Positions 42,364-54,300 are shown, numbered from the stretch's first letter. The stretch is DNA of 64,000 nucleotides from Sepioteuthis lessoniana (GCA_963585895.1 OY757916.1:21136560-21200559); one strand, 5' to 3'. Notes: generated by a model from the sequence alone, not told the origin. Program-made: numbers and translations.

Positions 42364-43543
42364 AGTCTTTGGTACGACGCGATCTGGGATTGAACCTAGG
42401 TCTTCCGGAACATTGGCACGCACTCTACCCAGTGTGCCAATGTCTTCACTTTACCCTAGAAGCGTACCTTATATTTCTGAGTGTTAAGCAAGGAGGTATC
42501 AAGTACCATTTTTAAAGTCTTTGGTACGACGCGATCTGGGATTGAACCTAGGTCTTCCGGAACATTGGCACGCACTCTACCCACTGTGCCAATGTCTTCA
42601 GTTTACCCTAGAAGCGTACCTTATATTTCTGAGTGTTAAGCAAGGAAGTATCAAGTACCATTTTTAAAGTCTTTGGTACGACGCGATCTGGGATTGAACC
42701 TAGGTCTTCCGGAACATTGGCACGCACTCTACCCAGTGTGCCAATGTCTTCACTTTACCCTAGAAGCGTACCTTATATTTCTGAGTGTTAAGCAAGGAGG
42801 TATCAAGTACCATTTTTAAAGTCTTTTGTACGACGCAATCTGGGATTGAACCTAGGTCTTCCGGAACATTGGCACGCACTCTACCCACTGTGCCAATGTC
42901 TTCACTTTACCTTAGAAGCGTACCTTATATTTCTGAGTGTTAAGCAAGGAAGTATCAAGTACCATTTTTAAAGTCTTTGGTACGACGCGATCTGGGATTG
43001 AACCTAGGTCTTCTGGAACTTTGGCACGAACTCTACCCACTGTGCCAATGTCTTCACTTTACCCTAGAAGCGTACCTTATATTTCTGAGTGTTAAGCAAG
43101 GAGGTATCAAGTACCATTTTTAAAGTCTTTGGTACGACGCGATCTGGGATTGAACCTAGGTCTTCCGGAACATTGGCACGCACTCTACCCACTGTGCCAA
43201 TGTCTTCACTTTACTCTAGAAGCGTACCTTATATTTCTGAGTGTTAAGCAAGGAAGTATCAAGTACCATTCTTAAAGTCTCTGGTACGACGCGATCTGGG
43301 ATTGAACCTAGGTCTTCTGGAACATTGGCACGCACTCTACCCACTGTGCCAATGTCTTCACTTTACCCTAGAAGCGTACCTTATATTTCTGAGTGTTAAG
43401 CAAGGAGGTATCAAGTACCATTTTTAAAGTCTTTGGTACGACGCGATCTGGGATTGAACCTAGGTCTTCCGGAACATTGGCACGCACTCTACCCACTGTG
43501 CCAATGTCTTCACTTTACCCTAGAAGCGTACCTTATATTTCTG

Positions 43544-43547
43544 AGTG
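43544..43547. other. Satellite A / satellite B junction with 4-bp overlap
   Basis: Satellite A reads CTGAGTGTTAAGC and satellite B reads GTAAGTGGAGCAA. The junction reads CTGAGTGGAGCAA, so AGTG belongs to both. The change from one array to the other is abrupt, with no transition sequence. Confidence 0.85.
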
Positions 43548-43592
43548 GAGCAATGGAAAGAAATTGCAATCCGTAGAGAAATTTCACAATAT

Positions 43593-43606
43593 GTGTTGAT
43601 ATCAAC
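43593..43606. other. Perfect palindrome in satellite B monomer (representative)
   Basis: TGTTGATATCAACA is its own reverse complement. In monomers with ATCTG upstream it extends to the 16-bp CTGTTGATATCAACAG. It recurs in most satellite B monomers, and its centre is the retrotransposon's insertion point. Confidence 0.85.
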
Positions 43607-45384
43607 AGTATTATAAGGTAGGGATCAAGGGTAAGTGGAGCAATAGAACGAAATTGCAATCTGTAGAGAAATTTCCCAATATCTGTTGTTATTAACAGTA
43701 TTATAAGGTAGGGATCAAGGGTTAGTGGAGCAATAGAAGGAAATTGCAATCTGTAGAGAAATTTCCCAATATGTGTTGATATCAACAGTATTATAAGGTA
43801 GGGATCAAGGGGAAGTGGACCAATAGAAGGAAATTGCAATCTGTAGAGGAATTTCACAATATCTGTTGATATCAACAGTATTATAAGGTAGGGATCAAGG
43901 GTAAGTGGAGCAATAGAACGAAATTGCAATCTGTAGAGAAATTTCACAATATCTGTTGATATCCACAGTATTATAAGGTAGGGATCAAGGGTAAGTGAAG
44001 CAAAAATGGAAATTGCTATCTGTAGAGAAATTTCATAATATCTGTTGAAAGTTCACAATATGTATTATAAGGTAGGGATCAAGGGTAAGTGGAGCAAGAG
44101 AACGAAATTGCAATCTGTAGAGAAATTTCACAATATGTGTTGATATCAACAGTATTATAAGGTAGGGATCAAGGGTAAGTGGAGCAAAAATGGAAATTGC
44201 TATCTGTAGAGAAATTTCATAATATCTGTTGATATCAACAGTATTATAAGGTAGGGATCAAGGGTAAGTGGAGCAATAGAAGGAAATTGCTGTCCGTAGA
44301 GAAATATCACAATATGTGTTATATCAACAGTTTTATAAGGTAGGGATCAAGGGGAAGTGGAGCAATAGAAGGAAACTGCTATCTGTAGAGAAATTTCACA
44401 ATATCTGTTGATATCAACAGTATTATAAGGTAGGGATCAAGGGTAAGTGGAGCAATAGAACGAAATTGCTATCTGTTGAGAAATTTCCCAATATGTGTTG
44501 ATATCAACAGTATTTTAAAGTAGGGATCAAGGGTAAGTGGAGCAATAGAATGAAATTGCAATCTGTAGAGAAATTTCACAATATGTGTTGATATCAACAG
44601 TATTATAAGGTAGGGATCAAGGGTTAGTGGAGCAATAGAAGGAAATTGCAATCTGCAGAGTAATTTCACAATATCTGTTGATATCAACAGTATTATAAGG
44701 TAGGGATCAAGGGGAAGTGGAGCAATAGAACGAAATTGCAATCTGTAGAGAAATTTCCCAATATGTGTTGATATCACCAGTATTATAAGGTAGGGATCAA
44801 GGGTTAATAGAGCAATAGAACGAAATTGCAATCTGTAGAGAAATTTCACAATATCTGTTGATATCAACAGTATTATAAGGTAGGGATCAAGGGTAAGTGG
44901 AGCAATAGAACCAAATTGCGATCTGTAGAGAAATTTCACAATATGTGTTGATATCAACAGTATTATAAGGTAGGGATCAAGGGTAAGTGGAGCAATAGAA
45001 GGAAAGTGCTATCTGTAGAGAAATTTCACAATATATGTTGATAACAACAGTATTATAAGGTAGGGATCAAGGGTAAGTGGAGCAATAGAAGGAAATTGCT
45101 ATCTGTAGAGAAATTTCATAATATCTGTTGATATCAACGGTATTATAAGGTAGGGATCAAGGGTTAGTGTAGCAATAGAAGGAAATTGCAATCTGTAGAG
45201 AAATTTCACAATATCTGTTGATATCAACAGTATTATAAGGAAGGGATCAAGGTTAAGTGGAGCAATAGAACGAAATTGCAATCTGTAGAGAAATTTCCCA
45301 ATATGTGTTGATATCAACAGTATTATAAGGTAGGGATCAAGGGTAAGTGGAGCAAAAATGGAAATTGCTATCTGTAGAGAAATT

Positions 45385-45425
45385 TCATAATATCTGTTGA
45401 AAGTTCACAATATGTATTATAAGGT
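45385..45425. repeat. Palindrome-less satellite B variant (representative)
   Basis: Here the palindrome's right half is replaced: TCTGTTGAAAGTTCACAATATG leads straight into TATTATAAGG. The variant always follows a monomer start with GCAAAAATGGAAATTG. It is seen near 44041, 45398, 45848, 47025 and 47385, so it spread as part of larger blocks. Confidence 0.75.
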
Positions 45426-48400
45426 AGGGATCAAGGGGAAGTGGACCAATAGAACGAAATTGCAATCTGTAGAGGAATTTCACAATATCTGTTGATATCA
45501 ACAGTATTATAAGGTAGGGATCAAGGGTAAGTGGAGCAATAGAACGAAATTGCAATCTGTAGAGAAATTTCACAATATCTGTTGATATCCACAGTATTAT
45601 AAGGTAGGGATCAAGGGTTAGTGTAGCAATAGAAGGAAATTGCAATCCGTAGAGAAATTTCACAATATCTGTTGATATCAACAGTATTATAAGGAAGGGA
45701 TCAAGGTTAAGTGGAGCAATAGAACGAAATTGCAATCTGTAGAGAAATTTCCCAATATGTGTTGATATCAACAGTATTATAAGGTAGGGATCAAGGGTAA
45801 GTGGAGCAAAAATGGAAATTGCTATCTGTAGAGAAATTTCATAATATCTGTTGAAAGTTCACAATATGTATTATAAGGTAGGGATCAAGGGTAAGTGGAG
45901 CAAGAGAACGAAATTGCAATCCGTAGAGAAATTTCACAATATCTGTTGATATCAACAGTATTATAAGGTAGGTATCAAGGGTAAGTGGAACAATAGAACC
46001 AAATTGCAATCTGTAGAGAAATTTCACAATATGTGTTGATATCAACAGTATTATAAGGTAGGGATCAAGGGTAAGTGGAGCAAAAATGGAAATTGCTATC
46101 TGTAGAGAAATTTCATAATATCTGTTGATATCAACAGTATTATAAGGTAGGGATCAAGGGTAAGTGGAGCAATAGAAGGAAATTGCTGTCCGTAGAGAAA
46201 TATCACAATATGTGTTATATCAACAGTTTTATAAGGTAGGGATCAAGGGGAAGTGGAGCAATAGAAGGAAACTGCTATCTTTAGAGAAATTTCACAATAT
46301 GTGTTGATATCAACAGTATTTTAAAGTAGGGATCAAGGGTAAGTGGAGCAATAGAATGAAATTGCAATCTGTAGAGAAATTTCACAATATGTGTTGATAT
46401 CAACAGTATTATAAGGTAGGGATCAAGGGTTAGTGGAGCAATAGAAGGAAATTGCAATCTGCAGAGTAATTTCACAATATCTGTTGATATCAACAGTATT
46501 ATAAGGTAGGGATCAAGGGGAAGTGGAGCAATAGAACCAAATTGCGATCTGTAGAGAAATTTCACAATATGTGTTGATATCAACAGTATTATAAGGTAGG
46601 GATCAAGGGTAAGTGGAGCAATAGAAGGAAAGTGCTATCTGTAGAGAAATTTCACAATATATGTTGATAACAACAGTATTATAAGGTAGGGATCAAGGGT
46701 AAGTGGAGCAATAGAAGGAAATTGCTATCTGTAGAGAAATTTCATAATATCTGTTGATATCAACGGTATTATAAGGTAGGGATCAAGGGTTAGTGTAGCA
46801 ATAGAAGGAAATTGCAATCTGTAGAGAAATTTCACAATATCTGTTGATATCAACAGTATTATAAGGAAGGGATCAAGGTTAAGTGGAGCAATAGAACGAA
46901 ATTGCAATCTGTAGAGAAATTTCCCAATATGTGTTGATATCAACAGTATTATAAGGTAGGGATCAAGGGTAAGTGGAGCAAAAATGGAAATTGCTATCTG
47001 TAGAGAAATTTCATAATATCTGTTGAAAGTTCACAATATGTATTATAAGGTAGGGATCAAGGGGAAGTGGACCAATAGAACGAAATTGCAATCTGTAGAG
47101 GAATTTCACAATATCTGTTGATATCCACAGTATTATAAGGTAGGGATCAAGGGTTAGTGTAGCAATAGAAGGAAATTGCAATCCGTAGAGAAATTTCACA
47201 ATATCTGTTGATATCAACAGTATTATAAGGAAGGGATCAAGGTTAAGTGGAGCAATAGAACGAAATTGCAATCTGTAGAGAAATTTCCCAATATGTGTTG
47301 ATATCAACAGTATTATAAGGTAGGGATCAAGGGTAAGTGGAGCAAAAATGGAAATTGCTATCTGTAGAGAAATTTCATAATATCTGTTGAAAGTTCACAA
47401 TATGTATTATAAGGTAGGGATCAAGGGTAAGTGGAGCAAGAGAACGAAATTGCAATCCGTAGAGAAATTTCACAATATCTGTTGATATCAACAGTATTAT
47501 AAGGTAGGTATCAAGGGTAAGTGGAACAATAGAACCAAATTGCAATCTGTAGAGAAATTTCACAATATGTGTTGATATCAACAGTATTATAAGGTAGGGA
47601 TCAAGGGTAAGTGGAGCAAAAATGGAAATTGCTATCTGTAGAGAAATTTCATAATATCTGTTGATATCAACAGTATTATAAGGTAGGGATCAAGGGTAAG
47701 TGGAGCAATAGAAGGAAATTGCTGTCCGTAGAGAAATATCACAATATGTGTTATATCAACAGTTTTATAAGGTAGGGATCAAGGGGAAGTGGGGCAATAG
47801 AAGGAAACTGCTATCTGTAGAGAAATTTCACAATATGTGTTGATATCAACAGTATTATAAGGTAGGGATCAAGGGTAAGTGGAGCAATAGAACGAAATTG
47901 CTATCTGTTGAGAAATTTCCCAATATGTGTTGATATCAACAGTATTTTAAAGTAGGGATCAAGGGTAAGTGGAGCAATAGAATGAAATTGCAATCTGTAG
48001 AGAAATTTCACAACATGTGTTGATATCAACAGTATTATAAGGTAGGGATCAAGGGTTAGTGGAGCAATAGAAGGAAATTGCAATCTGCAGAGTAATTTCA
48101 CAATATCTGTTGATATCAACAGTATTATAAGGTAGGGATCAAGGGGAAGTGGAGCAATAGAACGAAATTGCAATCTGTAGAGAAATTTCCCAATATGTGT
48201 TGATATCACCAGTATTATAAGGTAGGGATCAAGGGTTAATAGAGCAATAGAACGAAATTGCAATCTGTAGAGAAATTTCACAATATGTGTTGATATCAAC
48301 AGTATTATAAGGTAGGGATCAAGGGTAAGTGGAGCAATAGAAGGAAAGTGCTATCTGTAGAGAAATTTCACAATATATGTTGATAACAACAGTATTATAA

Positions 48401-49732
48401 GGTAGGGATCAAGGGTAAGTGGAGCAATAGAAGGAAATTGCTATCTGTAGAGAAATTTCATAATATCTGTTGATATCAACGGTATTATAAGGTTGGGATC
48501 AAGGGTAAGTGGAGCAATAGAAGGAAATTGCTGTCCGTAGAGAAATATCACAATATGTGTTGATATCAACAGTATTATAAGGTAGGGATCAAGGGGAAGT
48601 GGGGCAATAGAACGAAATTGCAATCTGTAGAGAAATATCACAATATGTGTTGATATCAACAGTATTATAAGGTAGGGATCAAGGGTAAGTGGAGCAATAG
48701 AACGAAATTGCTATCTGTTGAGAAATTTCCCAATATGTGTTGATATCAACAGTATTTTAAAGTAGGGATCAAGGGTAAGTGGAGCAATAGAATGAAATTG
48801 CAATCTGTAGAGAAATTTCACAATATGTGTTGATATCAACAGTATTATAAGGTAGGGATCAAGGGTAAGTGGAGCAATAGAAGGAAAGTGCTATCTGTAG
48901 AGAAATTTCACAATATATGTTGATAACAACAGTATTATAAGGTAGGGATCAAGGGTAAGTGGAGCAATAGAAGGAAATTGCTATCTGTAGAGAAATTTCA
49001 TAATATCTGTTGATATCAACGGTATTATAAGGTTGGGATCAAGGGTAAGTGGAGCAATAGAAGGAAATTGCTGTCCGTAGAGAAATATCACAATATGTGT
49101 TGATATCAACAGTATTATAAGGTAGGGATCAAGGGGAAGTGGGGCAATAGAACGAAATTGCAATCTGTAGAGAAATATCACAATATGTGTTGATATCAAC
49201 AGTATTATAAGGTAGGGATCAAGGGTAAGTGGAGCAATAGAACGAAATTGCTATCTGTTGAGAAATTTCCCAATATGTGTTGATATCAACAGTATTTTAA
49301 AGTAGGGATCAAGGGTAAGTGGAGCAATAGAATGAAATTGCAATCTGTAGAGAAATTTCACAATATGTGTTGATATCAACAGTATTATAAGGTAGGGATC
49401 AAGGGTTAGTGGAGCAATAGAAGGAAATTGCAATCTGCAGAGTAATTTCACAATATCTGTTGATATCAACAGTATTATAAGGTAGGGATCAAGGGGAAGT
49501 GGAGCAATAGAACGAAATTGCAATCTGTAGAGAAATTTCCCAATATGTGTTGATATCACCAGTATTATAAGGTAGGGATCAAGGGTTAATAGAGCAATAG
49601 AACGAAATTGCAATCTGTAGAGAAATTTCACAATATCTGTTGATATCAACAGTATTATAAGGTAGGAATCAAGGGTTAGTGGAGCAATAGAACGAAATTG
49701 CAATCTGTAGAGAAATTTCCCAATATGTGTTG

Positions 49733-49736
49733 ATAT
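49733..49736. repeat. Left target-site duplication (ATAT) of the LTR-retrotransposon composite
   Basis: The left flank ends TGTTGATAT and the right flank starts ATATCAACA, while an empty satellite B monomer reads TGTTGATATCAACA. ATAT is therefore duplicated. A 4-6 bp duplication is usual for Ty3/gypsy integrases. Confidence 0.9.
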
Positions 49737-50736
49737 TGTGACGGCAAATTGTCTAAAATCCCTAAATGGGACTTTATTTTTCGCACGTGTGAAGACGGGG
49801 CAGGTTGGCACTTGATCCCCTACAGAAATAAGTCCTGTTCAGAGTTCTTTTCTCAGGCAGATAAGAACTGGCATATTACGTGAGGGAATAATTTAAGGCC
49901 AGACTGACCGCCGCTGGCAAGGGGTTCCAAATTTCACACTATCACACACCCACCAGGTCGCTTTCTTCTTTCCCCGAGATAATGGAAGAAAGTGAGCCTA
50001 TAGGTCTTAATTGTAATAATATTAATATTGCTACCGTCGGCAACTCCGGTTTCCCGTGTGATACTTTAGGAATTAAGAGGACAGTTCTAAGCAAGATAAT
50101 GTGAGGCGAATAGAAGCTGAAAGGAAAGCATGGAATAATAACATAGACCACATGGTATAATGAAAATACATAAGTTCTTTACTACGGTTATATACATATA
50201 TATGTTCAAAGTGTCAAAAATATGTAATAGGATAGTCCATGAATATAAATGTCTTTTCTTGGCTTTTATCCTTTTCCAAATTGAGAGAGAGTGGTAAACA
50301 AAAATTTGGGTGTAAAGGGAAAATGTCCCAAAGTTACTTATCTTATTTTTTTGACGGGGTTCCACTGGAGAATTTCTCTTCTTTCACGGGCTAATAGACT
50401 TTGTATTGCTTTTAATGCTGGCTTGAGAGACTCAGGTCTCTCATGTCTCAGTCTTTTTGTCTTTAGCCCGGAGTGAAATGGCTGTCGTCCGTCTGCCACG
50501 GGACTTGTCCAAAAACTGTTTTTTTTTTGTATTTTTCTTCCGTTGAGGGGAAGGGAACCCCACTTCCGTTTGGGGTCCCCCCACCAATCATTTGGCTTCA
50601 TTTTCTCTTTCCCCTTCCGATGTCCGGCGACCCAAGGTCACTTAAGTGCAAACATCTGTGTGACCCACAATCATTTCTAACGGTCACTTTTTGACTGCTA
50701 GATAAGTTTTAGTTCAACGTGAGCCATCACGTGACA
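49737..50736 (-). repeat. LTR 1 (3' LTR of the left unit), 1000 bp
   Basis: On the element's strand it begins TGTCACGTGATGG and ends GCCGTCACA, the usual TG...CA ends. It is the same length as LTR 2, and I spotted no difference between them. A candidate poly(A) signal AATAAA lies at 49778-49773, 37 bp from the outer end. It also holds an 8-bp hairpin, TGAGAGAC-TCAG-GTCTCTCA (50424-50443). Short frames in it are not conserved-looking and are not called as genes. Confidence 0.95.
49773..49778 (-). promoter_or_regulatory. Candidate poly(A) signal AATAAA in LTR 1
   Basis: AATAAA on the element's strand, near the end of the 3' LTR, would place the RNA end a short way downstream and leave a U5 of only a few tens of bases. 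Equivalent copies are at 56039-56044 in LTR 2 and 62305-62310 in LTR 3. Confidence 0.4.
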
Positions 50737-50743
50737 CCTCCCC
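50737..50743 (-). other. Polypurine tract, left unit
   Basis: GGGGAGG on the element's strand directly precedes the 3' LTR start TGTCAC. This is the expected position of the plus-strand primer. The tract is short. Confidence 0.55.
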
Positions 50744-51342
50744 GCTTAAGAGAAGAAAGGGAGATGAATAGAAATACCATAAAAAAAAAGGCAATTCAAT
50801 TCACTGTTCTTTCTCCTTTTCTTTCACTTTTTTTTTTTCTCACTTTACTTTTCTTTCATCCCCTTTCTTCTTCACGCTTTGACGAATTCTTTCCTTTTCC
50901 TTTTTTTTTTCGTCCTTCCTAATTTTCACTATAGGGGGAAACAATTTCTCTTCTCTTTCTTTCTCTCTCTCTATCTTTTCTTTTTCTTTAATCTCGTTTT
51001 CCTTTCTTTCTTTTTCTCTCTCGGCTTTTGGCCGTATCATATTTCAAATCTTGAGGAGGTAACTCCCTTTTTTCTTTCTTTCTTTCTTCGTCACTTTTGA
51101 CGACTTTATAAGCTTGGTTATTAAGCTCTGGGGGAAGAGACTTCCTTTTCTTTTCTCTCTTTCCCCTCTTCGTCACTTGTTGACGAACCACTTTCTCGTC
51201 CATCTCTTATTTCAACATTGGGGACGAGAATTCCTCATTTCCTTTAGTTTCTCTCTCTCTCTCTCTCTTTCTTTCTTTCAACAACTATGAAAGAATATTC
51301 TGCTACTACATTTTTGTGGGGCGTTAGAGAAATAAACTTGGG

Positions 51343-51373
<31 letters not shown>

Positions 51374-51374
51374 A
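50737..51374 (-). other. Purine-rich 3' segment of the left unit, no coding frame called
   Basis: These 638 bp between the Gag-Pol stop and the 3' LTR are mostly A/G on the element's strand. An A tract of about 29 starts right after the stop codon. A loose repeat of about 80-120 bp is visible on the plus strand: a G4-5 block (near 50934, 51053, 51130, 51220, 51318), a C/T-rich run, then a TTCGTCA/TGACGAA motif. That motif forms short hairpins at 51088-51103 and 51169-51187. Frames inside it (lysine/glutamate-rich one way, phenylalanine/serine-rich the other) reflect composition. No envelope or accessory protein is recognisable. Confidence 0.75.
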
Positions 51375-54300
51375 TTAACACCGCGAGAGGCTGTCGGCTA
51401 CTACATTGTCCTTTCCAGTGATGTGCACGACCTCCAAATTATATTCCTGTAGATTGAGGTACCAAGCTTGCAACTTTCTGTTTCGGTTCCTCATCCTCTC
51501 TAGGAAAGTTAGGGGATTGTGGTCCGTATAAACTTTCGTACATTTGGCGTTTGCTGTAATATATATCTCAAAATGCCGAATACTATTTATTAGGGCGAAT
51601 AATTCCTTCTCAACGGTGGCATACATTCGCTGATGCTTATTAAGCTTCTTTGAGTAATAACTCACGGGGTGCAGGTGACCCTCGTCGTCCTCTTGCATCA
51701 GCACGGCTCCTATGCCCTCATCACTCGCGTCGACTGTTAGGTGGAATTGTTTCTCGAATTCTGGCGCCTTCAGGACCGGCTCTGTACTCAAAGTACGTTT
51801 TATTCCGTCAAAGGCTTTTTGGCATCTATCAGACCATCCAAACTTCACCTTCTTCTTCAGTAAGTCTGTCAGAGGTGCGGCTTTTCCCGAAAAGTCTTTG
51901 CAGAACCGCCTATAATACCCTGCCATCCCAAGAAACCGTCGCAACTCCCTTACGTTCCTCGGGATGGGGAACTTCTGTATATCCTGGGTCTTCGCTTCAC
52001 TCGGCTTCACGCTTCCATAGCCCACCATGTGTCCGAGATATTTCACCGTTGCGGCCCCAAACTCGCTCTTCGCTAAGTTGATGGTTAGGTTGGCTACTTC
52101 TAATTTTTCGAACACCTTCCTCAGGGTTTCGAGGTGATTCTCCCAAGTGTTATGGTAAATCACGATATCATCAATATAGGCATCTACGCCTTCTAAACCG
52201 GCTAAGCACTTCGACATTAATCTCATGAAGGTGGCTTGGGAGTTCTTCATCCCAAACGGCATGACTCGGTACTGATAGGTTCCGCCTGGGATTACAAAGG
52301 CCGAGATGGCCTTAGCTTTCTCTGTCAAAGGCACGGCCCAATATCCTTTTAATAGGTCACACTTGGTAATGTACTTGGCACGGCCAATTCGGTCTATGCA
52401 GTCCTCTATCCGGGGGATAGGGAAACAGTCTGCTCTGGTCATCGCGTTGACTTTCCTATAATCCGTGCAGAATCTCACTGATCCATCTTCCTTCCCTACC
52501 AGCACACATGGAGAAGCCCAGGCGCTATCGCTGGGCTCTATTATTCCATTCTCCATCATATATTTGACTTCCTCCTTCATCAGTTTTTCCTTCCTTGGGT
52601 TTAGTCGATAAGGGTGCTGCTTCACTGGGGCCTCTCGGTTTAGTTCCACATCGTGTTGAATCATCGTCGTCTTCCGAGGGATATCTGAGAACAGGCCTGG
52701 ATATTCTCTTATTAAGTTCTTCAGGTCCCTTCGCTCTGATACTGATAGATGATTTAGCTTTTCCTCCATATTTCTCAGAATCATTGAGTTCTTAAGCTTG
52801 AGGGGTGGGTCTTTTACCGTGGGCCCCTCCTCCCCTTCCACTGTGTGGCTGTTGGCGGTTACCGCCAGAACGGGCTGTCCTTCTCGGCGGATATATGCCT
52901 TCAGTCTGTTTATATGACACACTTGAGACTTCCTTCTTCCCTCTGGGGTGTCTATTCGATAGGTTCTTTCATCGATCTTCTGTGACACCACATACGGACC
53001 TAGGTATCGCCCATCAAAGGGGGATCCTCTGTTTGGGGATAGTAGCAGGACTTCCTCGCCTTTCTTGAACTCTCTCTTCTTCGCTTTTCTATCAAACTTC
53101 CTTTTCATTCTACCCTGTGCTTCGGATAGATTCCTCCGCGCTAACCGTAGCGCGTCTGATATATTTTTCTTCAGCCGATCCATGTAGGTGACTGTGTCTT
53201 CAGATGCTTTTCCCTGTTCCACCCATCTCTCTTTTGCTATTTGTAAGGGTCCTCTTACTGTTCGTCCATACACTAGTTCAAACGGGCTGAACCCTAATGA
53301 CTCCTGCACTGCGCTCCTCGCAGCGAACAAGACAAAAGGCAAACCGCTGTCCCAATCCTTCTTCTGTTCGGCACAGTGAGCCCTTAGCATATTCTTCAGG
53401 GTGGAATGGAATCTTTCAAGCGCCCCCTGTGATTGAGGGTGGTAGGCGCTGGACTGTATGTGCGTAATTCCCAGTTGCTCCACCACTCTTTTAAAAAGTT
53501 TTGACGTGAAGTTCGTCCCCTTATCGGTTTGTATCGTTCGAGGTAATCCGACTTTCACGAAGAAGTTTATCATGGCTTCTACCACCTTCTTGGTGGTTAT
53601 TGATTTCAGTGGGACTGCCTCTGGGAATCTCGTCGTGGTACACATCAACGTTAAGAGATATCTGTTCCCTGCCTTTGTCTGGGGCAATGGACCCACACAA
53701 TCTATTAGGACTCTGCTGAAAGGCTCCTCTGCCGTTGGTATAGGCTTCAATGGGGCAGGGGGGATCTTCTGGTTCGGTTTGCCAGTGCTCTGACATATTT
53801 GACACGAGCCGCAGAACGTTTTGACGTCCTTTTCCACTCCTGGCCAATAGAAGTGTTCCAGTAACTTATTTCGAGTCTTTGCTACACCTAGGTGACCGGC
53901 CATAGGCACCTCGTGCGCCAAGCGTAGCATTTCCTCGCGATATTCCTTCGGCATCACTAGTTGCCGGAACACGTTTTGGCCTCCGTCCATGGAGGCTTTC
54001 CTCGACCTCCATCTCCTCGTTAGAATTCCGTCCTCGAGGTAATAAATATTCGAGAATTTATTCCCCTTGCTCCTTCCAATGAGATTGTATAACTTCTTTA
54101 GACTTTCGTCTCTTTTCTGATGGTTGATTAATTCATCTCTCGGCTTCCCAAGATGCGGGAGTTTCCCTTCTTCACCCGCCGCCTTTCCCTTCTGTGTGCA
54201 GCTACGTAGGTTATATCTCGCACGTGGCTCTGCCGCCATCTTGCTTTTTCCATTATCGGCGTTCCCTTCCGCCATCATGTTTCCTTCATTTTTGGCGCTC

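Larger units (their letters stand above)
22860..43547. repeat. Satellite A array, right part (152-bp monomer, about 136 copies)
   Basis: This is the continuation of the same 152-bp satellite after the SINE-like insertion. It contains more subfamilies than the left part: B-box-less monomers of 151 bp, monomers with TTTTGGTATGACGCG in place of TTTGGTACGACGCG, and monomers with CCCTAAAAGCG. Marker variants recur at spacings that are multiples of 152, showing large block duplications. The array ends at 43547, where satellite B begins. No gene is seen in it. Confidence 0.97.
43548..49736. repeat. Satellite B array, left part (90-bp monomer, about 69 copies)
   Basis: A 90-bp unit repeats head to tail, with core GGAGCAATAGAACGAAATTG, AATTTCACAATATCTG, the palindrome CTGTTGATATCAACAG and TAAGGTAGGGATCAAGGG. 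It shows no similarity to satellite A by eye. Monomers vary at a few fixed positions (AACG/AAGG, GCAATC/GCTATC, ATCTG/ATGTG). Larger repeats are superimposed: blocks recur at 1626 and 1536 bp (about 45099 and 46725; 45839 and 47375) and at 540 bp, six monomers (48441 and 48981). Because 90 is a multiple of three, a 30-residue frame stays open on the minus strand over many monomers. The variants change its residues freely, so I do not call it a gene. Confidence 0.96.

Noticed and set aside
1-43547. CRISPR-like array
   Set aside because: The whole 152-bp unit repeats with no unique spacers between repeats, and the surroundings are eukaryotic.
1816-43599. Dozens of open frames of 61-93 codons in satellite A on both strands
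   Set aside because: They are the same 152-bp monomer read again and again. The period is not a multiple of three, frames stop within one to two monomers, and there is no family similarity or start context.
43510-49811. Protein made of 30-residue repeats in satellite B
   Set aside because: The open frame follows from the 90-bp period, and variants change residues without any synonymous preference visible by eye.
50840-51203. Lysine/glutamate-rich and phenylalanine/serine-rich small proteins between Gag-Pol and the 3' LTR
   Set aside because: They arise from strand-biased purine/pyrimidine composition, and several frames overlap on both strands.
50737-51374. Envelope gene
   Set aside because: The segment between RNase H and the 3' LTR is about 640 bp of low-complexity sequence with no signal peptide, glycoprotein or membrane pattern.
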